From Branchinecta lynchi (Eukaryota > Arthropoda > Branchiopoda > Anostraca > Branchinectidae): a DNA stretch of 64,000 nt. Position 1 is the first letter of the stretch. The number at the start of each line of letters is the position of its first letter. Positions 1 through 11,700 of the stretch are shown here, in pieces. The DNA lies in the NCBI GenBank assembly GCA_023053575.1, contig JAKZAP010000014.1:868001-932000 (forward strand), read 5' to 3'. Below the pieces are notes generated by a model. It had not been told where the DNA came from. It saw only the letters and a list, made by a program, of their open reading frames with translations, and made no database searches. Both the position numbers and the translations under genes were made by a program.

Positions 1-140
1 CGATGACTACCGACAGTGCAATTTTGGCAATTGTCGTTGAGCAACAGTAGTATCAGATACCACGGTAACTGCAAACAATGACTAATTACAGATTCAGTTA
101 CCGTGGTAACAGATACCATGGTATCTGCGAAAATGCAACT
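1..140 (+). mobile_element. Right end of a CATGGTATC-type MITE, cut by the window edge
   Basis: Dense copies of ACCACGGTAAC and ATACCATGGTATC ending in gcaact at 140. The same right end occurs at 706 and, inverted, at 36261. This copy differs slightly (gcgaaaatgcaact) and has no visible left end. Confidence 0.6.
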
Positions 141-307
141 AAAGTTTCTTTCAGGCATGCTTTTGAATTTAAGAGGGTCTTCCATTTTGCGACACCTGTT
201 TTAAGGTAGTCCGATGAACGAAACGCTAATAGGTTAGGATAAAATAGGCACGGCTGTGTCTGGTCGAGACTGGCTGCAAATTCGGGACCTTCGTAGAGGC
301 TGCTATT
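141..307. repeat. Fragment shared with 49500-49590
   Basis: The stretch around 250-303 (ggcacggctgtgtctgg ... gggaccttcgtagag) matches 49528-49583. It is probably a 3' retrotransposon fragment broken by the MITE at 308. No coding sense is seen. Confidence 0.45.
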
Positions 308-706
308 AGTTGCGATTTTGCAGATATCATGGTATCTGATACCACGGTCTAAAGTCCTTGTCGCAGTTATCGTGGTGTCCGATACCATGGTCAAAAGTCA
401 TTTTTGCAATTATCGTGGCATCTGGGCAGTTATAGTGGTATCTGATATTCAGATACCATGGTCCGACCGTGGTAACTGATCGTGGTATCTGAAAAAGTCA
501 TCTCAGTTTCATGATTACCAACAATAGAGACTAAGATTTTGTCAAATTGGTGAGAAAGAAGAAAGAAGTGGTAAAGGGATATCAGTTTTTCTTTAGGGAT
601 GAGTTCGAAAAGCGCAATTTCGACAATTGTCGTTTTTATAAAGGCGACTAATTGCAGATCCAGTTACCGTGGTAACAGATACCATGGTATCTGCAAAAAA
701 GCAACT
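308..706 (+). mobile_element. MITE, CATGGTATC family, full copy
   Basis: The terminal inverted repeats begin AGTTGC and run through TTTTGCAGATA and CATGGTATCTG at both ends (399 bp). The interior is built of ACCACGGT / ACCGTGGT and ATACCATGGTAT palindromes. No transposase and no clear target duplication are present. A second copy lies inverted at 36261-36622. Confidence 0.7.
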
Positions 707-969
707 CTTGTTGTATTTGGAGAAAGAAACCCTTTGTTAATAAGGTTAATGTTTTTTTTTTTTTGTTTTTTTTTTTACCGATGTCGAGGCATAAGCCTAG
801 GTTCAGTCTCCGTATTTCCAAGGCATCAATTTTGTACGTGCTTAGAAAAAGGGGAGCTATTTTGGGACTTTACGGATAATATGGAAAGCGTGTTGTTGAA
901 TTCGCTCAATACGTGAGTCTTGACCAATGTGTCACACTGCGCATGCGTACTCCAGTATGGATCTTATGA
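707..969. other. Upstream intron, nothing recognised
   Basis: AT-rich with a T-run near 753-775. No gene or repeat boundary was found. A 105-codon open stretch at 599-916 overlaps the MITE and has no recognisable content. Confidence 0.4.
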
Positions 970-2338
970 CAACAAGACCAAAGGTGTCGGTGGGATCCCA
1001 AAAATCTAAGATTTGATCCAGACAATTCGGTCTTGTCTTCACCAAGCTAATCATCAGAGAAAACCGAGTTCAGATATTCGATCTACCTATCTATACCTCT
1101 ATAAGCCATATCTATTTTGACGATATTGGCCGAAACTTCCTGCTTTACTACTGCCAAATTTGCGGTTTCGCCCGAATTCCGAGCGAACTACTAGTCCAGC
1201 AAAAAAAGAAAAATTCAGAAACGAAGCCGGCGTATTTCCTTATCCCTATAAAGAAATCTAATCAACTTTAAATAAAATTTTGACTTAAAAAAATTGCGGG
1301 TACAACCGGATTCCGGACTAATTATATGTCCGGGTGAAAAATGATCATTATATACAGACTCAGCGTCTCTTCTTACCCCTAAATATATCATCTAATCAAC
1401 TTCAGATAAAGCTTTTACTTTTAACATATTTTCCGGTTTTGGCCGGATTACAGACGAACTAGTTGTCCGGCGAGAAAATGGTTTTCACCATCGGGTTCAG
1501 CATGTCTTCTTACCCATAAATCAAACATTTAATCAACTTCAAATGAAACTGTTACTTTTCACCAACTTTCCGGTTTTGGCCGGATTCCGGACGAACTGCT
1601 TGTCCGGCGACGAAATGATTTTCACCATCATGCTCAGCATGTCTTCTTACCCCTAAATCAAACATTTAATCAACTTCAAATGAAACTGTTACTTTTCACC
1701 AACTTTCCGGTTTTGGCCGGATTCCGGACGAACTGCTTGTCCGGCGACAAAATGATTTTCACCATCATGCTCAGCATGTCTTCTTACCCCTAAATCAAAC
1801 ATTTAATCAACTTCAAATGAAACTTTTACTTTTAACCAACTTTCCGGCTTTTGCCGGATTCCGGACGAACTACTCGTCCAGCGAGAAAATGGTTTTCACC
1901 ATCATGCTCAGCATGTATTCTTACCCCTATATCAAATATTTAATCAACTTCAAATGAAACTTTTACTTTTAACAAACTTTCCGGTTTTTGCCGGATTCCG
2001 GACGAACTACTTATCCGGCGAGAAAATGATTGTCACCATCGTGCTCAGCATGTCTTCTTACCCCATAATCGACTATCACATTAGCAGTTTAAAAATATTT
2101 TGTTTGTCCCTTAAATTGAACCCCCTCCCCCACCCCCAAATATAGGGCTACAGAGCCCATCGACGAACTCGACCTTACGCTTGACCCAAACAATCCTCAT
2201 ACCAAGTTTCATCAAAATATCTCATTCCCTTCGAGAGTTATCGTGCTTACAGACGGTCGGACGGACGGACAGACGGACGGACGGACAACTTTTGCGATGT
2301 CATAGGTATCCCTCCACTTACGTTTTGGGATCCCAAAA
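970..2338 (+). repeat. Family A composite element (GGGATCCC ends), full copy
   Basis: Starts AACAAGACCAAAGG then gggatcccaaaa, and ends cacttacgttttgggatcccaaaa-like. The order is conserved in other copies: 5' end, variable number of 137-bp units carrying CCGGATTCCGG and CTTGTCCGGCGAGAAAA, a C-rich stretch near 2120, the phrase ttcgagagttatcgtgc, a GACGGAC run (2254-2283), then the 3' end. No protein is encoded. Its type is uncertain; the internal minisatellite recalls non-autonomous Helitrons, but Helitron termini are not evident. Confidence 0.75.
1190..2080 (+). repeat. 137-bp tandem array inside family A
   Basis: The phrase aatcaacttc recurs at 1260, 1394, 1531, 1668, 1805 and 1942. Four of the five intervals are exactly 137 bp and the first is 134. 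The units at 1531-1804 are nearly identical, pointing to recent local duplication. Confidence 0.85.
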
Positions 2339-2622
2339 TAGTGTACGGTACATCCTTCCTCTGGATGTGAGGACTTGGGACATTATGTTTTGATAAAAAG
2401 ATTTAACATGAACAGACTTGAATTTGCCTTACTGAGTATTTCCACTATAGTACTTCTTCAACTTTAGGGGAAGTAGGAGGTCAGGATCCAGTTTCCTTTT
2501 TCTGTGAACACCGAAGGCATCGAGATAATTCTCTAGATTCAGAATGCTTAGTCACTCTCAGAGCTGCTATTCATTGGTTCTAAATGGATCCGAGTGCCGT
2601 TTCTTACTCTTCTGGGTTTCAG

Positions 2623-2796
2623 ATCGCATCTCAGAATTGCCGGGATCCTTCAGTAGTGATCCGACAGACTGCACTTGCCCTTGTTACTGACCTCATGGTG
2701 GCAAAACCTTGCGAAGTCACCCGAAATGTCTGGATCCAGAACGTGCTTCCGGCCACAGAGGATAGGGAGGAGAAGATTGTAAAGATGGTGTTCGAG
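2623..2796 (+). CDS. NCAPD3: NCAPD3 exon E1 (first in window)
   Basis: Fifty-eight codons, phase 0 at both ends. The acceptor is tctgggtttcag and the donor is GAG|gtgaga. The peptide contains RDPSVVIRQTALALVTDLM, a typical HEAT helix pair in which charged residues alternate with aliphatic ones; vertebrate CAP-D3 has a similar D-P/S-V-x-x-R-K-x-A-L repeat here. A second in-frame acceptor AG 12 bases further in would drop IASQ, so the 5' edge is uncertain by four codons. Earlier exons must lie upstream of the window; I found none between 1 and 2622. Confidence 0.88.
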
Positions 2797-5700
2797 GTGA
2801 GAAGGCTATAGTAGGTCGCGCGGGGTATTGTAGCCATTGAAGTTACGAATTCTGTAGCCTATTTCCGGCTCCATCCATTCTTTTTCCCGAAATTTCTGTT
2901 TTTCGTTCATCCCTACGGCGCAGGCCTATTTTACTGTTTTTATTTATTTATTTATTTATTTATTTAATTCAGCCGTAGCCATATACACAAGGAAAAAACA
3001 CACATTCTAGCCTAAATATCACACATAACCACATATGTATCAAAAAGCATCAACGAACCACAAGTTCATCGCTCCATTTTTTCCACAAAGGCAGTGAAAG
3101 TTGAAAAATTGGAGCGGTAAGAATTTGGATCAGGTTGTTATCTGATCTCAAAAGGCGGCTTTTTAGCGATGAAACTGCTTTACGTTTTAGTTCGTAAAAC
3201 GAAGGCATACGATTATTGGCGAACATCCCCGAAGCGCTACACCGGTGTGGGAGTCGGTGAAGTTTTCTGTAGCAGTTATTGTAAGTGACGCGGGTCACAT
3301 TTATCGCACCAGCAGTGAAATTAGTACAAAGAGCAAGACAGTAAAACTGAAAACAAAAAGTACCGAACAGCCTATCGTACCGAAAGCCTATATATTTATC
3401 GCACCAGCAGTGAAATTAGTACAAAGAGCAAGACAGTAAAACTGAAAACAAAAACTACCGAACAGCCTATCACGGATAATCGCAGAACAAAACGTTTACC
3501 CCATTTAGTGATCCTTTTTGAGATGCTTTGCTGTCTTGATCATTACTTTTAGCAACCAAAATATTTTCCGTACTTCGTGGATAAATATTCCTTGAGCCCA
3601 AGGTAACTTTGAAATGTATAATAACAATCATAGTTTATTAAAGCCAACAAAAGGCCATACATCAGCATTCATTCTCGCACTTAACTAACCAAATTGTATT
3701 TGACGGAGCAAAACGGATAAGTCAGCTACATTTTATTAGAGCTATATTTCGGCCCTTCTTGGCTTGTTTTTGTTTGTTTTTGCACAAGTTCATTTTCCAG
3801 CTTGAGCCGCTTGAGCCTGAAGAGGACCCTTGCCAAGAAGGGCCGAAATATAGCTCTAATAAAATGTAGCTGACTTATCCGTTTTGCTCCGTCAAATATG
3901 ATTCGGGCTGGAGGAATATTTAACAAAATTGGCCTTCAAAATTACATACAATAGGATTACTCCTTTTTACCCTGCTACTATTTATTAAATTACCTCCAAA
4001 CTAAACTTCCAGTATAGGCCTACACTTAAAATATTCAAATACAGACCGAATTACCTGACGATTCGTCGACTCCATAATACCAGGAAATAGTATGGGTATC
4101 CCACCGAAAAATCTATCTCTAATTTCCTTCACCCCCCGACAATCCGTCAGCAGATGGCATAAACTCTCTTCTACCTCACCACAAAATCGGCAAGCACACT
4201 CGGCCACCGGCAAAGACCTATTCTTTTCAAAAACCTTTTTCCTACTTCGTAATGGTAGACAGTTCGCCCAGAGTTGGAACTATCTCTTTAATATTTCTGC
4301 GGGTAGGCCTAGCTTAAAATAAAATTCGAATCCAAATTTCTTCTTAAACTTCGGATAATTAGTGAGCGACTCCGATTTCCGAATAGCCTGATTCCGTAAC
4401 TGAGTTTCTTGGTCCTGAAGTACTGAAGTAAATGTTCCTGTCAAATTTTCCAAATCTTGGGCATCACCATGTCCAAAATTCCAAGCATACGACAGTCCAT
4501 CTTCGTCCAACAGCTTTTTCACTTGCCAAGGCCAAGAACGCTTCTTTTTTTTTTATCCCAGGGCCTGTAAGTATTCCACTTTCAGCAGCCTATCTTCTTG
4601 GAGACTTACTATTTTTAACCAAAATCTAACTACTTGCACTAGCCTACGCGTTCTAAGAGACAGCAAACCTAATTCTCCTTTCATTACTTGTGTATGGGTT
4701 GTTGGATGTAAACCAGTTAATCTCTTGTAGTGTTGTAGCTGAATCGATTCAAGTTGCTTAGCAGCCTCGCAACCCCAGAGCTCAGCCTCATAATAGATCG
4801 TAGGTAAAATTTTAGAATTGAATACGCGCTTATGCATCTTGTGGTTCATAACTTTCATTAACGTCTCGTTTCTTAAAACTGCAAGCGATGCAGCTTTACC
4901 TCTTTTACCTATCTCTGCAATATGTTCCTTCCAACTACCATTTGACATCAAGGTAACCCACAAATACTTAAAACTTTTCTTTTTGGGATAATTCTTTACC
5001 TTCAAACGTAAATTTTTCAGGGCTATCACTTTTCTTACCAAATATTACAATTTCTGTTTTTATTAACGTTCAGGTTTATTTTTTTTAAACCCAAATAAGT
5101 TTCGAGGAGATCCAAGAGAGTCTGAACCTCCTGTGCAGACGTGGCTACCAACGACGCGTCTGTCGACGAATAACAACACTGACACGGCTAAACTTCCTAG
5201 CTTCACCCAATGGCTCTGTAGATAATCCAATAAATCGTTCATGTAAATACAATATAACCTAGGTGACAATGTGATACCCTGTTTCACTCCCCTCAGTGCT
5301 TCAAATGGTGTGGATGTTCCTTTCCCTACTACTTTGACTATAGCTAGGCTACTTAAATACACGTGAGTAATAATTCTAATGACAAGCCTAGGTATCCTTG
5401 ATCCTAACATCATCCCAAACAACATCGCCCTGTCAATACTGTCGAAAGCGCGTTCTAAATCTACAAAAGCTACCTATAACTTTCCACTTCCCTTACAATA
5501 CTTTTCTGTTAAAACTTTCAATACAAATATCCTATCGATAGTACTGTATCCTACTCTAAATCCAGCCTGCTCCTCTCTAATTACCTTATTCTTCTCCAAC
5601 CATTTTTATGGCACTTGAGCATACTCAAGTGCCATATAGCGATCGTAATTTCTGTCGGTCTGTCTGTCTGTCGTTCTGTCGGTCTGTCCAGGTTTTGCTA

Positions 5701-8700
5701 GTTTGGGCACTTCCACACAAGCTAGGACGATGAAACTTCACAGGCATATCAAGGACCCGACCAGATCAACTTACAAATAGTCACTTCCCCAATCCAACTT
5801 TCCCCGGATCCGGGAGTCCGGAAACTATAAAGTAAAACGGGAGCAAAAAGTAAAACGGGAGCAAAACAAAGCACTGGCCGGGCGCGGGATCGAACCAGGA
5901 ACCTTTTGGGTTGACAGTATTCTACCACTGAGCTATGCGACTATGTAACAAGACGCAAATGCGGGAATAATTACGGTTTAAAGATGGTCAGTCCAAGTCA
6001 AACAAATCTAGTGAAACGTTTGGCAGGAATATCAGGCAACCGACCAGATTAACTTGGATATAATCATATTCCGGATCCGATCATAGTGGGGGGAGTGGAG
6101 GGATGGGAAATCCGAAAACTATTAACATACATAACTTTGGAAAGGGTAATCAGACATACGTGAAACTTGACCTTTGTGTTGCCAGTCCAGTTTTCTACCA
6201 CTGAGCCATGCTATGATGTATACAAAGCGAATGCGAGAATAGATACGGTTTAAAGATGGTCAGTCCAAGTCAAACAAATCTAGTGAAACGCTTAGCAGGA
6301 ATATCAGGGAACCGACCAGATTAACTTGGATATAATCATATTCCGGATACGATCATAGTGTGGGGGGGGGGGGGGGTGGAGGGATGAGAAATCCGGAAAC
6401 GACGGTCTGTCGGTCTGTCCCGGTTTTGCTAGTTTGGGCACTTCCACATAAGCTAGGACGATGAAACTTGGCAGGCGTATAAGGGACCGAACCAGATTAA
6501 CATGGAAACAGTCACTTCCCCGATCCGGCCATCGGGGGGGGGGGGGGGGGTGGAGCAACAAGAAATCCGGAAACTAGTAACATGCATAACTTTAGAACGG
6601 GTAATCGGACTTGCGTGAAACTTGACAAATGTCAAGAACAATTGCCGATAACTGGGGGGGGGGGGGGGCTGGAGGGGGGAACCCAAAACCTCGTGAAACG
6701 CTTCCACATAAGCTAGAACGATGAAACTTGGCAGGCGTGTTGGGAAACCGACCAGATTAACTTGGAAATAATCACTTCCCCGATCCGGCCATCTTGGGGG
6801 CTGGGAAATTCGGAAAGTAGTAGCATGCCTAACTTTTGAACGGGTAATCAGATATGCCTGAAACTTGACATATGTCAAGAACAAGTGCTTCAGAAGCTCA
6901 ATTTCAAATCCGGACCAGATCCAATAACTGGGGGGGGGGGGGGGCTGGAGGGGGCACCGGAAATCTCATGAAACGCTTCCACCTAAGCTAGGACAATGAA
7001 ATTTGGCAGGCATATCAGGGAACCGACCAGAAGAACTTGGAAATAATCACTTTCCCCATCCGGTCATTGTGGGAGGAGCGGAGGGATGGGAAATCCGGAA
7101 ACTAGTAACATGCATAACTTTGGAACGGGTAATCAGACATGCAAGAAACTTGACATATGTCAAGAACAAGTGCTTCAGATGCTCAGTTTCAAATCCGGAC
7201 CAGATCCGATGACTGGGTTGGGGGGGAGCTGGAGGGGCAACCGGAAATCTGGTGAAACGCTTCCAAATAAGCTAGCACAATAAACTTGACAGGCATATGA
7301 GGGAACCAACCAGATTAACATGGAAATAATCGCTTCCCCGATCCTGCTATCGCGGGGGGGGGTTGGAGGAAAGGGGAATCCGGAAACTAGAAACATGCAT
7401 AACTCTGGAATGGATAATCGGACATGCATAAAACTTGACAATTGTGAAGAACAAGTGTCTCATATTTTCAGTTTCAAATCTGGACCAAATCCGAAGAGAG
7501 GGGGATTAGAGGGGGGACCGGAAATGTCGTGAAATGTTTAGGGTCGATGGATCGGGATGTCACAGTAGAGGGGTTGGAAGGGGTTTTCCCGGATTTCCGG
7601 TGATCACGAGTTAGGGTACTTCGAGGGGTACTTCCACATGTACTAGGACCATGAAACTCGGCAGACATATTACGTACTCTTCCAGGTCAACTTGAAAATA
7701 GTTCTTTTCCCGATCCGATGATCATGGGGGAGATTCTATTGACATGCATAACTTTGGAACAGGTGATCAGACGTGCATGAAACTTGTCAAGTGTCAAGAA
7801 CAAGTGACTCAGATGATCAATTTCAAGTCTGGACGGATCTGATAACATCGGGAGGAGCTGAAGGCTCTCTTGAAGCGCTTAGAGTCGAGAGATCGGGATG
7901 GGACTTGGAGGGAAGAACAAGCATAAGCCATAGATACATTGTAGAGGCTTAACGGCCTGCCATTCAATTTGCAAATATATTATTATTATTATTATTATTA
8001 TTGACAAAACAGGACCGATCGTGTCACAGTGGGGGGAGTTGGAGGGGGTTTTCCTTAATTCCGATGATCACGAGTTAGGGTACTTCCAGATGTGCTATGA
8101 CCGTGAAACTTTGCAGGCATGTTAGGGACTCTATTAGATTGCCTTGAAAATATAGTCCCTCCCCCGATCCGATCATCGTTGGAGGAAGATACAGATACAG
8201 TTGTCAATGAGTGGTATAACCATTTCAGATCTACTAGATCAAGCCCATTTTCTGATGAAATGAATATCGGGAGAGAGATCCAGCCTTGAAAACTGCAAAC
8301 CGTATCTGACAAACATGCTAACTGTTCTTACAAGTGCCATATGAGCTTTCAGCTCTTGTTCTACCCTAGAATCAATTATCTTCTCTGATATCTTACTCAT
8401 ACATGAAACCAATGTTATAGGCCTATAGTTATGATGTAGATTCCTATCTCCTTTTTTAAAAAACGGGAGCACTATAGATGTCTTCCAAGACGCCGGCCAA
8501 ATTCCTATCGCTAGAATCTGATTGACAATTATTAAAAAAAATAACATAAATACTACAAGAAATTTGTTCAGCAGCCGCGTAGGAACTCAATCCGCCCCTG
8601 CCGCCGAATTACCTTCCATTCGTTGAAGATTTTCTTGAATCTCTTCTCCTGTTATCGGGCTAAGCATTTCATAATTATGCTATCTCATGGGCATAGTAAA

Positions 8701-11700
8701 TTCATTTTCAAAATGCTGGAATTCTGTATGGTGCCACTGTTCTGATGGCTCAGCACTCTCCTGATTCTGCTCTTCTAATTCCTTGATTTGCTATCGCCAA
8801 GTTTGCGGATGGGGAATTTCCGATCCTTTTTCGCAGCTCTCCATTACGCCTGCTCTCCATTACCACAGCTTCCGCTGTTGCACCACACAAGATATTCCTA
8901 AAAACCTCAGTACCCAGGATGCTTTACCAAATCTATGTTTTTTCAGCCGGATATCCAAAACCTCAGTTTCCAGGATATTCAACCAAAACCTACGTTTCCA
9001 AGGGAAAATGGATATTCTTTTACGTCCTTTTATATTTTTAGAACTAAGAATAAAATTGCTTCTGATAATTAATTATTAGCCTAATGACCAACCCAATGTC
9101 ACAATCATTTACCTTCTTCCAGAACTCCCTCATTTTATTATTTACGTAAGATTCCACTAACTCTTTTTTTTCTACTTCAGCTATCAGCATTTTTTTCCTT
9201 TTAATATTAGCATAAGCTAATAATTAGCTTCTTGTAAACTTTTCTTTTTTTTCTATAAACCCTTAACAGATTTATCTTATTTTCTTCATTCTTTGCTTTT
9301 TTATTTTATTTAAATCTTTCAGTAATTCTTTTTTCTTACTATTACATTCCGCGTCAAAAAATCCTGTTTTTATGAAGTGCCATATACCGATCACAATTCC
9401 GTCTGTCGGTCTGTCCGAGTTTTTTGGCACACTTTTTCGAGTTAGGGTACTTCCAGATGTGCTAGGACAATGAAACTTGGCAGGCGTATCAGGGACCCGT
9501 CCAAACTAACCTGGAAATAATCAGTTTCCTTATCCGACCATATGCGGGGGAGTGGAAGGCGCTGGAAACTTGAACATTTAGGGCATTTTGTCACACTTTT
9601 TCGAGTTACGGTACTTTCAGATGTGCTAGGACGATGAAACTTAGCAGACATATCAAGGGACCCGACAAACTAACCTGGAAATAATCAGTTTCCCGATCCG
9701 ACCATATGTGGGGAGTGGAGGGCGCTGGAAACTTGAAAATTCAGGGCATTTTATCACACTTTTTCGAGTTCGGGTACTTCCAGTTGTGCTAGGACCATGA
9801 AACTTGGCAGGCATATCAAAGACCCGACCAAACAAACTTAGAAGTAATCAGTTTTCCGGTCCGACCATTCAGAGCAAAATAATACTAGGGAGTAGCACCA
9901 AGAGCTCTGCTTTCCATACTTTTCAAAAGGGCCGTGCTCGTAGCGCCGCACACTACGCTTGAGGCATTTAAAGAGAGGCAAACTTGCGGGTTTAAAAGTT
10001 TCTGGTAAAGCAGAGGTGCGACCTGCAACCACCGAGGAAACTGGAGAGGTTGTATAATTTGTTTGCTGTGTAATATGAACTGATTGGAGCCAGCGCTGGT
10101 GCACGACCGATCGAGTTTCAGTAGGGACTTTCACTATCGCTAGTAGCGCTGCTATTCCAGTGTGTATTACTTCTTTCAAGTCCTGGTGATACTGCCTAGT
10201 GTGATTTTGCTCTGCCAAGGATACTACGGTTATATTTCCTTCTAGAGGCGATGTCTACATCTGCAATGGCGTTGTCGCGAAAATGGTATGAATGAATAAA
10301 AAGGCCTCTATAAACCGGAACGAAGCAATTCCGAGAATATTTCTTCAGTGTCCGGAAGCATTTTTAGCACGTTGACCTTGACAATTTGTGAAGGGAGGTT
10401 TTCTTCTGAACGGAAGATGCGATGGTTTTCCAAAGACATTGGTAGACGGTCTTCCAAGACAGAGTGATGGACTGCTGCAATGCCCTCCCATCTGGAATAG
10501 TTTTGAGTGACTGTCAACGCGTTCAAAAATTTTAAAGAAATAAAAAAAAAACGTTTCAAAACAACTGAAACTTCTTAAAATATTTCAGACATGGGAATAA
10601 TCTTCTGAAACGTATGAAAAATTTCAGATTTTTATAAACTTTTGCACAGATTTTCCCAAAACCATTCGAACTTTGCAATAATTCGAAACAATTCAAAAAT
10701 TCAGTTTCAAAACCAGTTAGTTTACCACTTCATAGGAGGCTAATCAAAAATTAGATGAAAAGTGTTTAGACGTACACTGTAGAGGCCAACGGCCTATTTT
10801 TTTTCATTACATTTTATTATTATTACGAAAAGGTTGAGGTTATTTGTTTAATCCACATTTACAACGTAGGCCCCCAAAGTAGGTTTATTCACATCCTTCT
10901 TTTAGAGCATGGAAAATGTTCTTCTGCGTCAGCTGCAGGGAGAAAATGAACCTTTGGCTTTTGAGCTTCTAAGTCAGATAAACGCCTACGGCTATCGACA
11001 GCAGCTTCAGAAGGTCTGCTCGTCCTGGTCCAAGGAGCAGAAATTAAAGTAAGCAGACCCCTTCCCGTAAGCGAGACATTCCTCGCGAGATAGCATCTAA
11101 GGTTTGAGCGCTCCCTCTTTTCGCTTCACTTATCCGTAAATTAAAATACATTTTCCCTTCCCATATTTTACGGTTACTATGTTTTTTAAGGATATACCAG
11201 TATATTTGGTACTGCTCATCGAGATGGCTTGGTACTACTTTCCTTTCTCTACTTCGTTAAATCCTTGTGATACCGAATAACGCCAGTTTTTTGTGGAGTA
11301 CGGAATTGTGGATCGTTGAGGTCACACTGTAAAAAGTTTTTCCGTATAAAGATTACAGTTAACTGCAGTATTTGCTACTCGGATTATTCTTCAAAGGTTC
11401 AAAGTTCAAAGGAAATTAGGTAATTTTGATCAATCTAAGTCAGAGCTACGTGTGGAGTTGCTTGGTACGTATACTTTCAAAATGGATTAAGGAAAGTTAT
11501 TTACATTTTTTTTCTTTCTTTTTTTATGCCTTGGGATTAGAAAACAAATTTGTTTTTTTTAGTGTAAATAATTTTGTCGAGTATTTTGGTACATGGTTTC
11601 ACATCCTCGCAAGCAGGGCTTTTGCCGAGCTAATTATGGGACCCTCTATTGTTTTGTTAATAAAACTATTCTACTAAAAATGACAAAAAAGGACAAGAAC

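Larger units (their letters stand above)
5607..8331 (+). repeat. Family B: G-tract-rich tandem repeat inserted in a LINE
   Basis: Begins at tatggcacttgagcatactcaagtgccata, an inverted pair, then a GTCTGTCGG run. It contains degenerate units of about 275-285 bp: gaaacgctt recurs at 6013, 6285, 6695, 6970 and 7254. Each unit holds agctaggacgatgaaacttg, cgatccgg and a poly-G tract of up to 17. The right edge has caagtgccata at 8332-8342. The LINE frame resumes on both sides, so the block is an insertion. It has no coding content of its own. Confidence 0.75.

Noticed and set aside
5878..5946. tRNA gene on the minus strand
   Set aside because: A and B boxes are good, but the acceptor arm cannot pair, the D stem is broken, and a partial copy recurs in the same repeat unit; it is a tRNA-derived repeat.
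6304..6884. Overlapping proline-rich minus-strand frames
   Set aside because: The poly-proline comes from G tracts in family B read on the opposite strand, and the repeated peptide follows the DNA repeat.
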